Below are positions 7,876 through 16,415 of a stretch of 33,729 bases of DNA, piece after piece. The DNA comes from Acidobacteriaceae bacterium (GTDB lineage Bacteria; Acidobacteriota; Terriglobia; Terriglobales; Acidobacteriaceae), in assembly GCA_003152695.1 (NCBI GenBank), contig PMAT01000040.1, positions 1,806 through 35,534 on the forward strand, in the 5' to 3' direction. The position numbers and the translations under genes are program-made. A model generated the notes under the pieces. It made no database searches and was not told where the DNA came from. It was given only the letters and a program-made list of their open reading frames with translations. The stretch's first letter is position 1; every line of letters begins with the position of its first letter.

Positions 7876-9242
7876 CGGATGGGCCCGCCCAGCTTCGTGA
7901 TTGTGGGCCTGGAGCGGCAAACGCCGCCACCATGACCGCCCCCGCTGCTCCTAATGTCTCTGCGCTGGGAGCCAGGTTCTTGGGGTATTTGTCCGCGGAC
8001 GGTCTGAACTACGCGCTGGGGTTCCTCATCTACGGCTGGTTAGTACGAGTGCTTACCAACCAGCAGTATGGGCAATTGAGTGTTGCCACCAGCGTGTATC
8101 AGGCGCTGATGATGATGGCAGCCCTGGGGCTCGACTTGACCGGTCCCCACTTCCTCGCCGCGGCGGGCGGCGATCCCATGGATTTTGCGCGCCAGGCGCA
8201 GAGGCTTCGCCTGGCCATTGCGGTGCTGGTATGCGGCCCGCTGCAAGTCGGTGGGGCGCTCATCGCCTGGCATCGCGGGCAGACGCTGCTGGCCACGGTC
8301 ATCCTGGCCTCGTTCTCCATGGTCCTCGCCCGGGCGCTCGACCTCACCTATCTGGCGGTCGCCCTGCGCCTGCCGGCGCCGCTGGCGAAGACCCGCGCGC
8401 TTGGACTTTCGGCCTACTTACTGATGCTGATCGTCTGCACACCGCTGGTGCGGCAGCATCTGTGGTTGGTGCCGCTGTTAAATGCGGTAGGGGTAACCCT
8501 GGGCCGCATCCAATTGGCCCGTCTGCTGCGCCGGCGTTCTCCCCGCTCCCGCCACACCTTGCACATCCGGTCCTGGCAAATTGTGACCCACGGCATCAAG
8601 GCCGGCGGGGGGCAGTTGCTGCTCTTGATCATGCAGACGGGCGACGTGGTCCTGCTGGTCAGGTACGTCAGCAGCGACGCGCTCGGACAGTACGCCATGA
8701 TCAGCCGTCTGTACTTGCTGGGCATCGCCGCCTTAGGCGCCATGTTTAATACGTTCCTCCCGGAAGTGGTCCACGTGGCGCACGATGCGGTCAAACTTCG
8801 CCACCTGTTTCGGGCCTGCGTCGTGGCGAATCTGGCGTTGGGGGTGGCGGGCTCGCTGGCGTTTTACGGGATTGGTGCGCGGCTATCGGAACTGCTCGCC
8901 CATCGTTCGCTGCCGGCAGTGCACGCCGTCAGCCCGGTCTTTGCGCTGGTTTTCCTGCTGATGGCAGCCGCCAATCCGTTTCTCGGCATGCTGCCGAGCC
9001 TGCATCGGGGCAGCGAATATTTCATAGGCATCGCATCGGCTGCCGTGCTTCTGTTGGGCCTCGACCTGATGCTCATGCCGCGATACGGGGTGGTGGGCGC
9101 TGCCTACGGACAAGCGACGGCCACGGCTTGGCTGGCGCTTTTCAGCGCTATGGTCTTCTTCCGGCAAGTTCGCTTTCTGCATGCTGAGAACCTGGAAGCT
9201 GCTGCCCGGGACATGGTAAACAGCACTTCGCAAGTTGGATAA
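7872..9242 (+). CDS. Wzx-like polysaccharide flippase (first copy)
   Basis: Polytopic inner-membrane protein of the MOP/polysaccharide-transport type. Its expected role is to flip undecaprenyl-linked repeat units to the periplasm. About 12-14 hydrophobic segments run from FLGYLSADGLNYALGFLIYG to the C-terminus, with the typical internal AISRLYLLGIAALGA-like region. The GTG at 7872 overlaps the wzz-like stop as GTGA, suggesting translational coupling. An ATG at 7932 would remove 20 residues before the first helix and is an equally possible start. The product would be 456 or 436 residues, normal for Wzx. Substrate specificity cannot be read. Confidence 0.85.
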   Translation: MTDGPAQLRDCGPGAANAATMTAPAAPNVSALGARFLGYLSADGLNYALGFLIYGWLVRVLTNQQYGQLSVATSVYQALMMMAALGLDLTGPHFLAAAGGDPMDFARQAQRLRLAIAVLVCGPLQVGGALIAWHRGQTLLATVILASFSMVLARALDLTYLAVALRLPAPLAKTRALGLSAYLLMLIVCTPLVRQHLWLVPLLNAVGVTLGRIQLARLLRRRSPRSRHTLHIRSWQIVTHGIKAGGGQLLLLIMQTGDVVLLVRYVSSDALGQYAMISRLYLLGIAALGAMFNTFLPEVVHVAHDAVKLRHLFRACVVANLALGVAGSLAFYGIGARLSELLAHRSLPAVHAVSPVFALVFLLMAAANPFLGMLPSLHRGSEYFIGIASAAVLLLGLDLMLMPRYGVVGAAYGQATATAWLALFSAMVFFRQVRFLHAENLEAAARDMVNSTSQVG

Positions 9243-9253
9243 GGGCCCTCGCC

Positions 9254-10531
9254 GTGAATGATCTGCTTCTCCTGATAGCGGTCGCAGTACCGTGTTGGTA
9301 CGTTTACCAGCGGTCAGTCTCGCATGGCCTGGTGCAGATCGATCATGTGGGGACCTTTACCTTCGGGTTCCTGTTCTACTGGATCACTCCGCTGTTCGTC
9401 AGGATATACGTCGCTAAACTGGATTTTCCGCTGGCGGCAACCTGGTCCGCCCTGTTTCGTGAAAAGCTCATCACTCCCTACGCCCTATCGTGCATTTCCC
9501 TGTATCTCTGTTTTGCATTGGGCGACTCGCTGGGTCTGCGGCTATTCCATGCCAACCCCGCGCGGAAGGCGTCGCCCGTGCCGAAATTGGCCTTATCGCT
9601 GGCGACGTTGGCGGGATGCGTTTTACTGCTGTACACGGCCTTTGTGTTTCGCGCCGCCTTGTCGCGGCCGGCCTCGCCCACAGACGTGGCCACAGAGACC
9701 GCCAGGGGGGCGGTCACCACTTGCATGATTCTTCTGGGTGTGGTCAGTCTCCTGTTCACTGTGGATCGGCCGCAGATGCCGTGGAGGAGACGGCTGGGCA
9801 GCGGCTACTTTCTCACTTTCATCGCGGGCGCTGGGTTCATGCTGTGGCTGGGAAGCCGGCTGTATGTGGCCTCGTTCCTGATCATGTTCGCGGTCTATCA
9901 AAGCAACTTTCGCAAACCGTTCAAACTGACAACCGTGATTGCCGGCGGGCTCGTTCTGGCCCTTCTTTTTGGCGCACTGGGAATGTGGCGCGAGCATGGT
10001 GACATGACCGGCGCGCTGTTTAACGTGGTCGAGGAACCAATGCTGAACAGCCTCTCCCTGGTCCATCATCTGCGCTATAAAGGAATCTCCTGGTTCAACA
10101 CTCCAAATCAGTTGGGGAGTGACTTTCTCAATCTGGTTCCGACATTGCTTCTGCCGAACAAGGCCGCGATTTTGAAGAAGCCGGAGGCATTCCGGCCCCT
10201 GGGCGGCCTTAATTCTTTTGTATCCTTCGACCTGAACTTTGGGGTGGGCGGTTCGGCGGTGTTCTTGTTCCTCTGGCCCATTGCCTTTCGCTACCTTAGG
10301 AGCCGGTCAACCAGCACGGTCTTTGCCACTATGTACATCATGTGCTCAGGGTGGCTGGCATTCACTTTTTTTCGCGATCCCTTCTCGATATCGCTCGTCA
10401 AGGCCATCTTGCAGGATTCCATCCTGATGCCGGCGGTGGTCGTGGGGTTTGGGTGGCTGCTTTCCGCGGCGTGTTCGCCCCGCGACGAAGTACTCACCAC
10501 CTTCTCAGGGCCGAGACTGGAGAGCTTGTGA
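9254..10531 (+). CDS. Wzy-like O-antigen/exopolysaccharide polymerase
   Basis: Polytopic inner-membrane protein of 425 residues with around 10-12 predicted helices and a larger non-membrane loop between about residues 250 and 320. Position in the operon (between flippase and glycosyltransferase genes) and topology suggest the periplasmic polymerase that joins repeat units. These proteins are poorly conserved, so the assignment rests on context and membrane pattern rather than on a diagnostic motif. It starts with GTG 11 bp after the flippase stop and ends in a GTGA overlap with the methyltransferase gene. Confidence 0.75.
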   Translation: MNDLLLLIAVAVPCWYVYQRSVSHGLVQIDHVGTFTFGFLFYWITPLFVRIYVAKLDFPLAATWSALFREKLITPYALSCISLYLCFALGDSLGLRLFHANPARKASPVPKLALSLATLAGCVLLLYTAFVFRAALSRPASPTDVATETARGAVTTCMILLGVVSLLFTVDRPQMPWRRRLGSGYFLTFIAGAGFMLWLGSRLYVASFLIMFAVYQSNFRKPFKLTTVIAGGLVLALLFGALGMWREHGDMTGALFNVVEEPMLNSLSLVHHLRYKGISWFNTPNQLGSDFLNLVPTLLLPNKAAILKKPEAFRPLGGLNSFVSFDLNFGVGGSAVFLFLWPIAFRYLRSRSTSTVFATMYIMCSGWLAFTFFRDPFSISLVKAILQDSILMPAVVVGFGWLLSAACSPRDEVLTTFSGPRLESL

Positions 10532-11241
10532 GCGTCGAGTACGATCAATACCTCAGCCAGCACTTCCGCCGCATTGCCACGCCTGCCGCGGCGCAGCGCA
10601 ACGCCGTTTTTTCCCTCGATCACCATGGCCAGCATTTTCCGCCTGACAAGAACGCCGCCATCCTCGAGATCGGGCCGGGCCTGGGTGCGTTGCTCGGCCA
10701 TCTGCACACTCACTGCGGCTATGGGAACATCAAGGCCGTGGATGTCTCTGCGGAAGTGGTCGAAGCGTGCAACCGGGTTTTGCCCGGGAGCACGGAACTG
10801 ACGACGGACACGACTGCATTCCTGGAGGACCATCCGGGGGAATTTGACCTCATTCTGATGTTTCATGTTCTGGAACATGTACCCAAGGACGAAGTGATGC
10901 CGCTGCTGAAAGCGCTTCGCCGTTCACTGAGTGAGAAGGGGAAATTGGTGGTGGAAGTACCCAACATCGCCCACCCGGTCATGGGAGCCTATCAGCGCTA
11001 TCATGACTTTACGCACACCGTTGGCTTCACCGACCAGAGCTTGGGCTTTGTGTTGCGGAACTCGGGTTTCCGCGATGTCACCGTTTATGGCTGCCGGACC
11101 CCCAGGAAGAACCTGGCACGACTGGTCCAGCGCACCGCGCAGGATGCAGTGGAGCTATTTTCCGGCTTGCGGCTGCGGCTGTATTTGCCCCATCAACCCA
11201 CCAATTTAGCCATTGCTTTGGGCGCCTGCGGAAGCAAGTAG
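10528..11241 (+). CDS. Class I SAM-dependent methyltransferase
   Basis: Predicted cytoplasmic S-adenosylmethionine-dependent methyltransferase of 237 residues. Motif I is ILEIGPGLGALLGHL, the acidic residue after strand 2 is in IKAVDVS, and the post-motif region is FDLILMFHVLEHVPKDE, which is typical of Methyltransf_11/23 proteins. The GTG start overlaps the upstream stop (GTGA) and has GGAG about 6 bp before it. An upstream in-frame extension would run through the polymerase gene and is rejected. Location within the exopolysaccharide run suggests methylation of a sugar or of a glycan end. The acceptor is unknown. Confidence 0.88.
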   Translation: MSVEYDQYLSQHFRRIATPAAAQRNAVFSLDHHGQHFPPDKNAAILEIGPGLGALLGHLHTHCGYGNIKAVDVSAEVVEACNRVLPGSTELTTDTTAFLEDHPGEFDLILMFHVLEHVPKDEVMPLLKALRRSLSEKGKLVVEVPNIAHPVMGAYQRYHDFTHTVGFTDQSLGFVLRNSGFRDVTVYGCRTPRKNLARLVQRTAQDAVELFSGLRLRLYLPHQPTNLAIALGACGSK

Positions 11242-11244
11242 CCG

Positions 11245-12351
11245 GTGCGAATCCTCTACGATCACCAGGTTTTCTCGCTACAGGACGCGGGTGGCGCTTC
11301 CCGGTACTTTTATGAGCTGATGAACTTCCTGACTACCGTGCCGGATGTGCGAACGGAATTGCTGTTGGGAATCAGTGGCACCGTGTACCCGTTTCGCCGG
11401 CTGCCTCGCTCCAAGGCGCGGGTGATGGCATGCGGCGAGTGGTTGCCAACTGGAACGTTGCGCTATCTGGCCAATGAGCTGTGGAGCAACTTGAGAGTTC
11501 CGTTTCGCGGCAAAATGGACGTCTATCATCCTACGGCGTACCTGCGCATGCCGATGGTGCGGGCGCGCCGCGTGGTGGCCACTCATCATGACTGTACCCA
11601 TGAACGGTATCCGGAATTGTTTCCCGATGCGAAGAAGGTGCTGTGGGCGCGGAAATGGCTATTCCCCAGAGTTGACGCCATCATCTGCGTCTCCGAGTCG
11701 TGCCGCCGGGACCTGCTCCAGTTTTACGCCGTGGATCCGGCCAAGGTCCGCGTGATCCATCATGGTCTCAGTCCGCTGCCGCGGAGCGCGGAGGCCGCTG
11801 CCAGTCTGCATCGGCGGTTGCGGCGCGATTACGTGCTCTATGTTGGCATGAGGGCCGCCTTCAAGAATTTCACTGGCCTGTTGCAGGCGTTTCACGAAAC
11901 CCGGCTGCAGGACTCGTTTGACTTGCTGGTGCTAGGCGGCGGACCGCTGACAGCGCAGGAAAAGACGTTGATGGCCACCCTGCAGATGAGTGACTGCGTC
12001 ATCAGCCTGCCGGTTGTTTCCGACGAGCTACTGGCGGAAGCTTATGCGGGCGCCAAGTTGTTCGTGTATCCGTCCTTGAACGAAGGCTTCGGATTTCCTC
12101 CGCTGGAAGCCATGGCAGCCGGCTGTCCCGTATTAGCCAGCCGGGCGCCGTCCATTCCCGAGATCTGTGGGGACGCACCGTTCTACTTCGATCCCATGGA
12201 TCAAGGCTCATTCCATCGCGCCCTGCTGCAGTCGGTCAGCGACCAGGCGGCACGCCAACAGGCGGTGGAGCGAGGCCGGGAAGTGGCGGCACAGTACAGT
12301 TGGGAGCGGTGCGGCCAACAGACCCTGGCCTTGTATCGCGAGTGCCAATAA
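11245..12351 (+). CDS. Glycosyltransferase family 4
   Basis: Retaining GT-B glycosyltransferase of 368 residues, expected to add a sugar to the lipid-linked repeat unit on the cytoplasmic face. The N-terminal acceptor half opens with MRILYDHQVFSLQDAGGASR, with the glycine-rich loop of the family. The C-terminal donor half carries YVGMRAAFKN and the EX7E element in LNEGFGFPPLEAMAAG, then PVLASRAPSIPEICGDA. It starts with GTG only 3 bp after the methyltransferase stop, and its TAA overlaps the next ATG (TAATG). This is a strong family call. The sugar is not determinable. Confidence 0.93.
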   Translation: MRILYDHQVFSLQDAGGASRYFYELMNFLTTVPDVRTELLLGISGTVYPFRRLPRSKARVMACGEWLPTGTLRYLANELWSNLRVPFRGKMDVYHPTAYLRMPMVRARRVVATHHDCTHERYPELFPDAKKVLWARKWLFPRVDAIICVSESCRRDLLQFYAVDPAKVRVIHHGLSPLPRSAEAAASLHRRLRRDYVLYVGMRAAFKNFTGLLQAFHETRLQDSFDLLVLGGGPLTAQEKTLMATLQMSDCVISLPVVSDELLAEAYAGAKLFVYPSLNEGFGFPPLEAMAAGCPVLASRAPSIPEICGDAPFYFDPMDQGSFHRALLQSVSDQAARQQAVERGREVAAQYSWERCGQQTLALYRECQ

Positions 12352-12980
12352 TGCCGGCGAGTCCGGCAGCAAGCGAAACTGTTACTCTCAAAGAGCACAA
12401 CTGGGCATCCTCGGAAAACATGTCTCGTCTCAAGGAATTGCTGTACAGCGATCTGGCTCGACAATACGAATTGGAAGGCAGGTCAGAGATTCGGCCAAAT
12501 TTCCTCCGCTTTCTCGGACGCCTGCTGCATTTCCGTTTTCTTCCCAACGTGTTGTGCCGGACCAGCCGGGCGGCCATGCTCGCCGGGATTCCGATTGTAC
12601 CCAGGCTCCTTACGTATATGAATCTCCTGCTCTTCGGGCTGGAAGTTACCCCCAAGTGCGAGATTGGCGCAGGCCTGTTCTTTGCCCACCCGGTAGGAAG
12701 CGTGATTGGCGCCTGGCGAATCGGCAGGAACGTGACGGTTTTCCAGGGTGTCGGGTTGGGGGCCTTAGTGCCGGATATGGGTTTTCACCAGGAACTGCGC
12801 TGCGAGATTGGCGACAATGTGGTGCTCGGGACCGGCTGCAAGGTGCTGGGCCCGTGGCGTATCGGCGATAATGTAACGGTGGGAGTCAATTCCGTCGTCA
12901 TCGGTTCCGTGGGGCCCAATCAGACAGTTTTCGGCATTCCAGCAAGGGTAGTACCATCCAAGTTAAGGATTTCGGAATGA
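12351..12980 (+). CDS. Serine-acetyltransferase-like hexapeptide acyltransferase
   Basis: Left-handed beta-helix O-acetyltransferase of 209 residues. The N-terminal helical part (RLKELLYSDLARQYELEG) resembles CysE/WcaB-type proteins. From about residue 100 come hexapeptide repeats: IGAGLFFAHPVGSVIGA, IGRNVTVFQGVGLGA, IGDNVVLGTGCKVLG and IGDNVTVGVNSVVIG. The His in FAHP is in the usual catalytic position. It starts at the ATG of TAATG and ends in an ATGA overlap with the GT2 gene. The exopolysaccharide context favours O-acetylation of the glycan over cysteine synthesis. Confidence 0.88.
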   Translation: MPASPAASETVTLKEHNWASSENMSRLKELLYSDLARQYELEGRSEIRPNFLRFLGRLLHFRFLPNVLCRTSRAAMLAGIPIVPRLLTYMNLLLFGLEVTPKCEIGAGLFFAHPVGSVIGAWRIGRNVTVFQGVGLGALVPDMGFHQELRCEIGDNVVLGTGCKVLGPWRIGDNVTVGVNSVVIGSVGPNQTVFGIPARVVPSKLRISE

Positions 12981-14008
12981 CAGAGCCACTTCTCGATCTT
13001 ACGGTCATCATCCCCAGCTACAATACGCGAGAGCTGCTGCAAAACTGTCTCGACTCGATTTACCGCTACACCGACGGCATTACGTTTGAAGTCATATGCG
13101 TGGACGGCAATTCCCCCGATGGCAGCGCCGATATGGTGGCGCAAGTTTTCCCCGACGTGATTTTGATCAGGAACACGGTCAATGAGTCGTATGCGAAAGG
13201 CGTAAACCAGGGCATTCGCCGATCGCGCGGGCGTTACGTGTGCCTGCTGGACAGCGACACCTTGATGATTGAGAACGCCCTGCAACAGTTGGTGCGCTTC
13301 ATGGACGAATGTCCCGCGGTGGCGGTCTGCGGTCCCAAACTGCTTAATCCCGACGGGAGCATCCAGCATCACATTCGCAGCTTCGCCAGCTTGGCTGTCT
13401 TCTTTCTTCAAACTCTCAATTGGCACAAGCTATTTCCTCGCAGTAAGTTGATGAACCGTTACTACAACACCGATTTCGATTATTCCAAGCCCCAGCCGGT
13501 GGAGAGTATCGGCACCTCGGCGTACGTGATTCGCCGGTCCACTTGGGAAACCCATGGTTTGCTGGATGAACGTTTTCGCTGGGCCATGCCCGACTTGGCC
13601 TACAACTACACTTTGCACCGCAAAGGGTGCCCGGTGTTCTACACGCCCTGTGCGCAGGTGGTCCACTACGGCGGCAAGACCGCCAGCCAGGATGTGCTCC
13701 GGGCACTTCGCGAGCAGCGTCAGGGATTAATCGATTTCAGTGAGGCCTACGATTACTTCGGCAAGGGCCGGTTTACCAAAGCGTTGGTGCGTTTCGGCGT
13801 TCGGGCCCGCTACTGCACCAAGGTGTTGGGATACTGCTTCGGCTCCGATAAGCGGGTCATCAAAGGACCCGGCGCTCCCCCGAAAGAAATAGCCGCACTG
13901 TCGACACTGGCGGTCGAATCGCGGGCGCGCGGAGCAAACCGAAAAGAGGCCACGCGTGCCTCCCTTTCTCAGTCCGGATCAGAAGTGAAATCCGTGCCCA
14001 GCCAATAG
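12977..14008 (+). CDS. Glycosyltransferase family 2 (rhamnosyltransferase-like)
   Basis: Inverting GT-A enzyme of 343 residues and the last gene of the run. N-terminal VIIPSYNTRELLQNCLDSI and VDGNSPDGS bind the nucleotide. The metal-binding DXD-type motif is LLDSDT (residues 91-95). Central GTSAYVIRRSTW and the acidic DERF region match the WbbL-like subgroup. The C-terminal 30 residues are basic, Ser/Arg-rich and probably disordered. The ATG overlaps the acetyltransferase stop (ATGA). The 3' end overlaps the convergent GT2 gene by 40 bp, so the operon ends here. Confidence 0.93.
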   Translation: MTEPLLDLTVIIPSYNTRELLQNCLDSIYRYTDGITFEVICVDGNSPDGSADMVAQVFPDVILIRNTVNESYAKGVNQGIRRSRGRYVCLLDSDTLMIENALQQLVRFMDECPAVAVCGPKLLNPDGSIQHHIRSFASLAVFFLQTLNWHKLFPRSKLMNRYYNTDFDYSKPQPVESIGTSAYVIRRSTWETHGLLDERFRWAMPDLAYNYTLHRKGCPVFYTPCAQVVHYGGKTASQDVLRALREQRQGLIDFSEAYDYFGKGRFTKALVRFGVRARYCTKVLGYCFGSDKRVIKGPGAPPKEIAALSTLAVESRARGANRKEATRASLSQSGSEVKSVPSQ

Positions 14009-14892
14009 GGACGGCGCAGTCTCCGCCGGACTCCCCGCCAGACGCGTACAAAGGGCCGTGACATCAACCAGATTACAGAGCCATCCCTGAGCATTCGCAC
14101 CAGTCCGGAGCCAGCGGTTTTGAGGCTGCGCATTTCCTCCAGCGCCAACGCGGTGCTGTACGTCATGCGACGGTAGGCAACAATGCGCGCATCAAGGCAC
14201 TCCGCCCATTGCGCGATGATCAACAGCGGTTCCTGGTGCAACCGGTGCCGATTGGTCTGCGACATGCTGCCCGAGTGCATGCGATAACGGCACACCGCTC
14301 CCTGCACCGCCCGAGCCGGATACCGCCGCGCTACGGCGACGTAGAGGTAGTAATCGGGGACACTTTGAATCGCTTCGGGAATGGGGCCAACTTCCTCCAC
14401 GGCTGCGCGGCGCAGCATGGCCGAACTCATGGCGATAAAGCAGGCGTCCGTGAACAGTTGGGAGAAGATGTCGCCTTCGGGCAAGGGCTGAAATTCGTGC
14501 GCGTAATCGTAGTCCCGCTGTTTCCCGCTGGGAAAAAACTGAATGGCGCGCCCATAGATGATGCCCGTGCGGTCGTCGGCCAAGGCCATCTGCTGTTGCA
14601 ATTTTCGGGGCAGCCAGATGTCGTCTTGATCGAGGAAGGCCAGCCACTCTCCCTGGGCCTGGCGGATGGCGTTGTTCCTGGCTTCCCCTAACGGCGTGTC
14701 TGCCGGGGAAAGACGATAGCGAATTCGCGGATCGTGATACTCGGCAACAATCTTGGGGCTGTCATCGGTGGAGCGGTCGTCCCAGACAATCAATTCCCAG
14801 TCGTGGAAGGTTTGCGCAAGCACGCTGTCCAGCGCCTGGCGCAGAAACGAAGCACCGTTGCGAACGTTCATGATGACGCTGACCCGGGGCAT
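13969..14892 (-). CDS. Glycosyltransferase family 2, paralogue A
   Basis: GT-A glycosyltransferase of 307 residues with SVIMNVRNGASFLRQALDSV, the nucleotide-binding LIVWDDRSTDD, and the metal motif AFLDQDDIWLPRK around residues 86-98. It is strikingly similar over nearly its whole length to the minus-strand gene at 17915-18844. Shared blocks include QTFHDWELIVWDDRS, WLAFLDQDDIWLPRKL, LPEGDIF-QLFTD-CFIAMSSA and RRPYW near the C-terminus. The start is the ATG at 14892. It is divergent from the flippase at 15004 and convergent with the upstream operon, so it must have its own promoter or be read from a divergent one. Sugar and acceptor are unknown. Confidence 0.92.
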   Translation of the reverse strand: MPRVSVIMNVRNGASFLRQALDSVLAQTFHDWELIVWDDRSTDDSPKIVAEYHDPRIRYRLSPADTPLGEARNNAIRQAQGEWLAFLDQDDIWLPRKLQQQMALADDRTGIIYGRAIQFFPSGKQRDYDYAHEFQPLPEGDIFSQLFTDACFIAMSSAMLRRAAVEEVGPIPEAIQSVPDYYLYVAVARRYPARAVQGAVCRYRMHSGSMSQTNRHRLHQEPLLIIAQWAECLDARIVAYRRMTYSTALALEEMRSLKTAGSGLVRMLRDGSVIWLMSRPFVRVWRGVRRRLRRPYWLGTDFTSDPD

Positions 14893-15003
14893 GAGAGTGT
14901 CGGCGGCCTTCCGGCTCGAAGTATAGCTGAGCCAATTTGACGGAGAGAGCTCCGCGGAACGCGCAGCCTCTAGTCCAACCTCACCCGCAGTCCCTTCTAC
15001 CCG

Positions 15004-16284
15004 ATGAAGCTCAGAAACGTTTTCGCCTCGTTCGCCAGGCTGGCCACGGGCGAAGTGTTCGGCAGGATGGCCACGTTCGCGTTGTTCGCTTACGTGTCAC
15101 GCCGCTTTGGGGTGCAGATTCTTGGAATTGTGGCCTTGGCCCAAACCGTTGCCGGCTATGTCATGGTGGGTTCGGACCAGGGCCTCAAGTTGGTCGGCGC
15201 GCGGCTGCTGGCACGCAATCACGCGCTGGCGGCTTTCGTGGTTCCATTCGTCCTCAAGCGGCGCGCGGCGCTTACCGCAATTGCCATTGCCTTGGGCGCG
15301 ATGTATGCGCTCCTGGGTCCTATCCCTCCGGCCGCGCGCGTCTGTGTGCTGGTGTTCGATTTCGCTGTAATCCCGTATGCCTTCGCGCTCGATTGGGTGG
15401 CGTGGGGACTCGGCCACTTTGGCATGTTGTCCATCTGGCGGAGCGGCGTCAGCATTCTCTATGTGGCGATGGCCATCACGGCCATGCAGCTTACGATGCG
15501 ACCGGTTGCGTCAATCTCGGGCGCAAACATCCTGAGCGCGGTGGCAGGAGCCGGATTTCTATGGATCATGTGGCGGCTTCGCTGGAGGAGACGCCAGGGC
15601 GACGTGACCGCGGAGGAGGTCGCGGCTGCCGCCGAGGAGCTACGGCCATCGCGAGTGGCAACGCTCGGAATGTCGAATCTGTTGAACCTGGTGTTCATGA
15701 ACGCCGACATCCTGCTGCTGGGAGCGATGACCAGCACCGCTGAAGTGGGCCGCTATAGCGCAGCTTGCAAGCCGCTCTACATCATCTTCACCGGGTTCTG
15801 GCTGCTCACGGACGCACTCTATCCTTACCTGGCAAAGGTGGAGGCCGGCGCGCAGGCCTACAGAATTCTGCTGATCGCATTGGGCGGGCTGGCGATTACT
15901 GCGTCCATCGTTGCACTGGGTATAGGCCTGCTGGCTCCGCAACTTTTGACCGTAATCTACGGATCGACTTTGGGCGCGGCCGGGCTGTTTCGCATTCTGC
16001 TGATCGCGTTGCCCATCGATTTTTGCTTCTCGCTGCTGTGGACTGTGATGGTGAGCCGGGGCTACGAACGGCCCGTCCTGTATTCGTTCGCAGCGGCCGC
16101 AGGCGTCAACGTGTTTTTAAACCTGGTATTCATTCCGCGCTTCCAAGCCAATGCCGCCGCCTGGGCAACCGTGGTGTCCTATGCCTTGCTGTTTTCGATG
16201 CTGCTGGTCTTCGTGCTGAAGAACAAGGTGCTGTCCAGCTCTCCGGCGAGCGATACGCCAGAAACAAGCGTGGTGTGGGCTTGA
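15004..16284 (+). CDS. Flippase/polysaccharide transport membrane protein (second copy)
   Basis: Polytopic protein of 426 residues with about 12 hydrophobic segments. Start region GEVFGRMATFALFAYVSRRFG is the usual Wzx/RfbX opening. Internal FMNADILLLGAMTSTAEVGRYSAA, which corresponds to the conserved D-x-x-LLG...-G-Y-A region of these transporters, supports the call. It is not closely similar to the flippase at 7872, so it is not a recent duplicate. It starts at ATG 15004, 111 bp from the divergent GT2 A gene, and is followed 131 bp later by the GT-C-like gene. Presumably it flips a different lipid-linked glycan. Confidence 0.87.
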   Translation: MKLRNVFASFARLATGEVFGRMATFALFAYVSRRFGVQILGIVALAQTVAGYVMVGSDQGLKLVGARLLARNHALAAFVVPFVLKRRAALTAIAIALGAMYALLGPIPPAARVCVLVFDFAVIPYAFALDWVAWGLGHFGMLSIWRSGVSILYVAMAITAMQLTMRPVASISGANILSAVAGAGFLWIMWRLRWRRRQGDVTAEEVAAAAEELRPSRVATLGMSNLLNLVFMNADILLLGAMTSTAEVGRYSAACKPLYIIFTGFWLLTDALYPYLAKVEAGAQAYRILLIALGGLAITASIVALGIGLLAPQLLTVIYGSTLGAAGLFRILLIALPIDFCFSLLWTVMVSRGYERPVLYSFAAAAGVNVFLNLVFIPRFQANAAAWATVVSYALLFSMLLVFVLKNKVLSSSPASDTPETSVVWA

Positions 16285-16415
16285 GACTAAGAAGCTATTT
16301 CGAAGCATCTAGCGTAGATGTCCAAATGTATCGCGCTACTCACTTATCACTAGTGACTTTAGATTTCTCTTGCGGTCGCGATAGGGACAGGCAGGGTTTT
16401 GCACGGTAGTGAACC

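Noticed and set aside
12167-12871. 234-codon plus-strand frame across GT4 and acetyltransferase genes
   Set aside because: Out-of-frame shadow of two genes with clear motifs.
14937-15743. 268-codon plus-strand frame
   Set aside because: Out of frame with the flippase at 15004, rich in Gly/Arg/His, with no membrane segments or domain.
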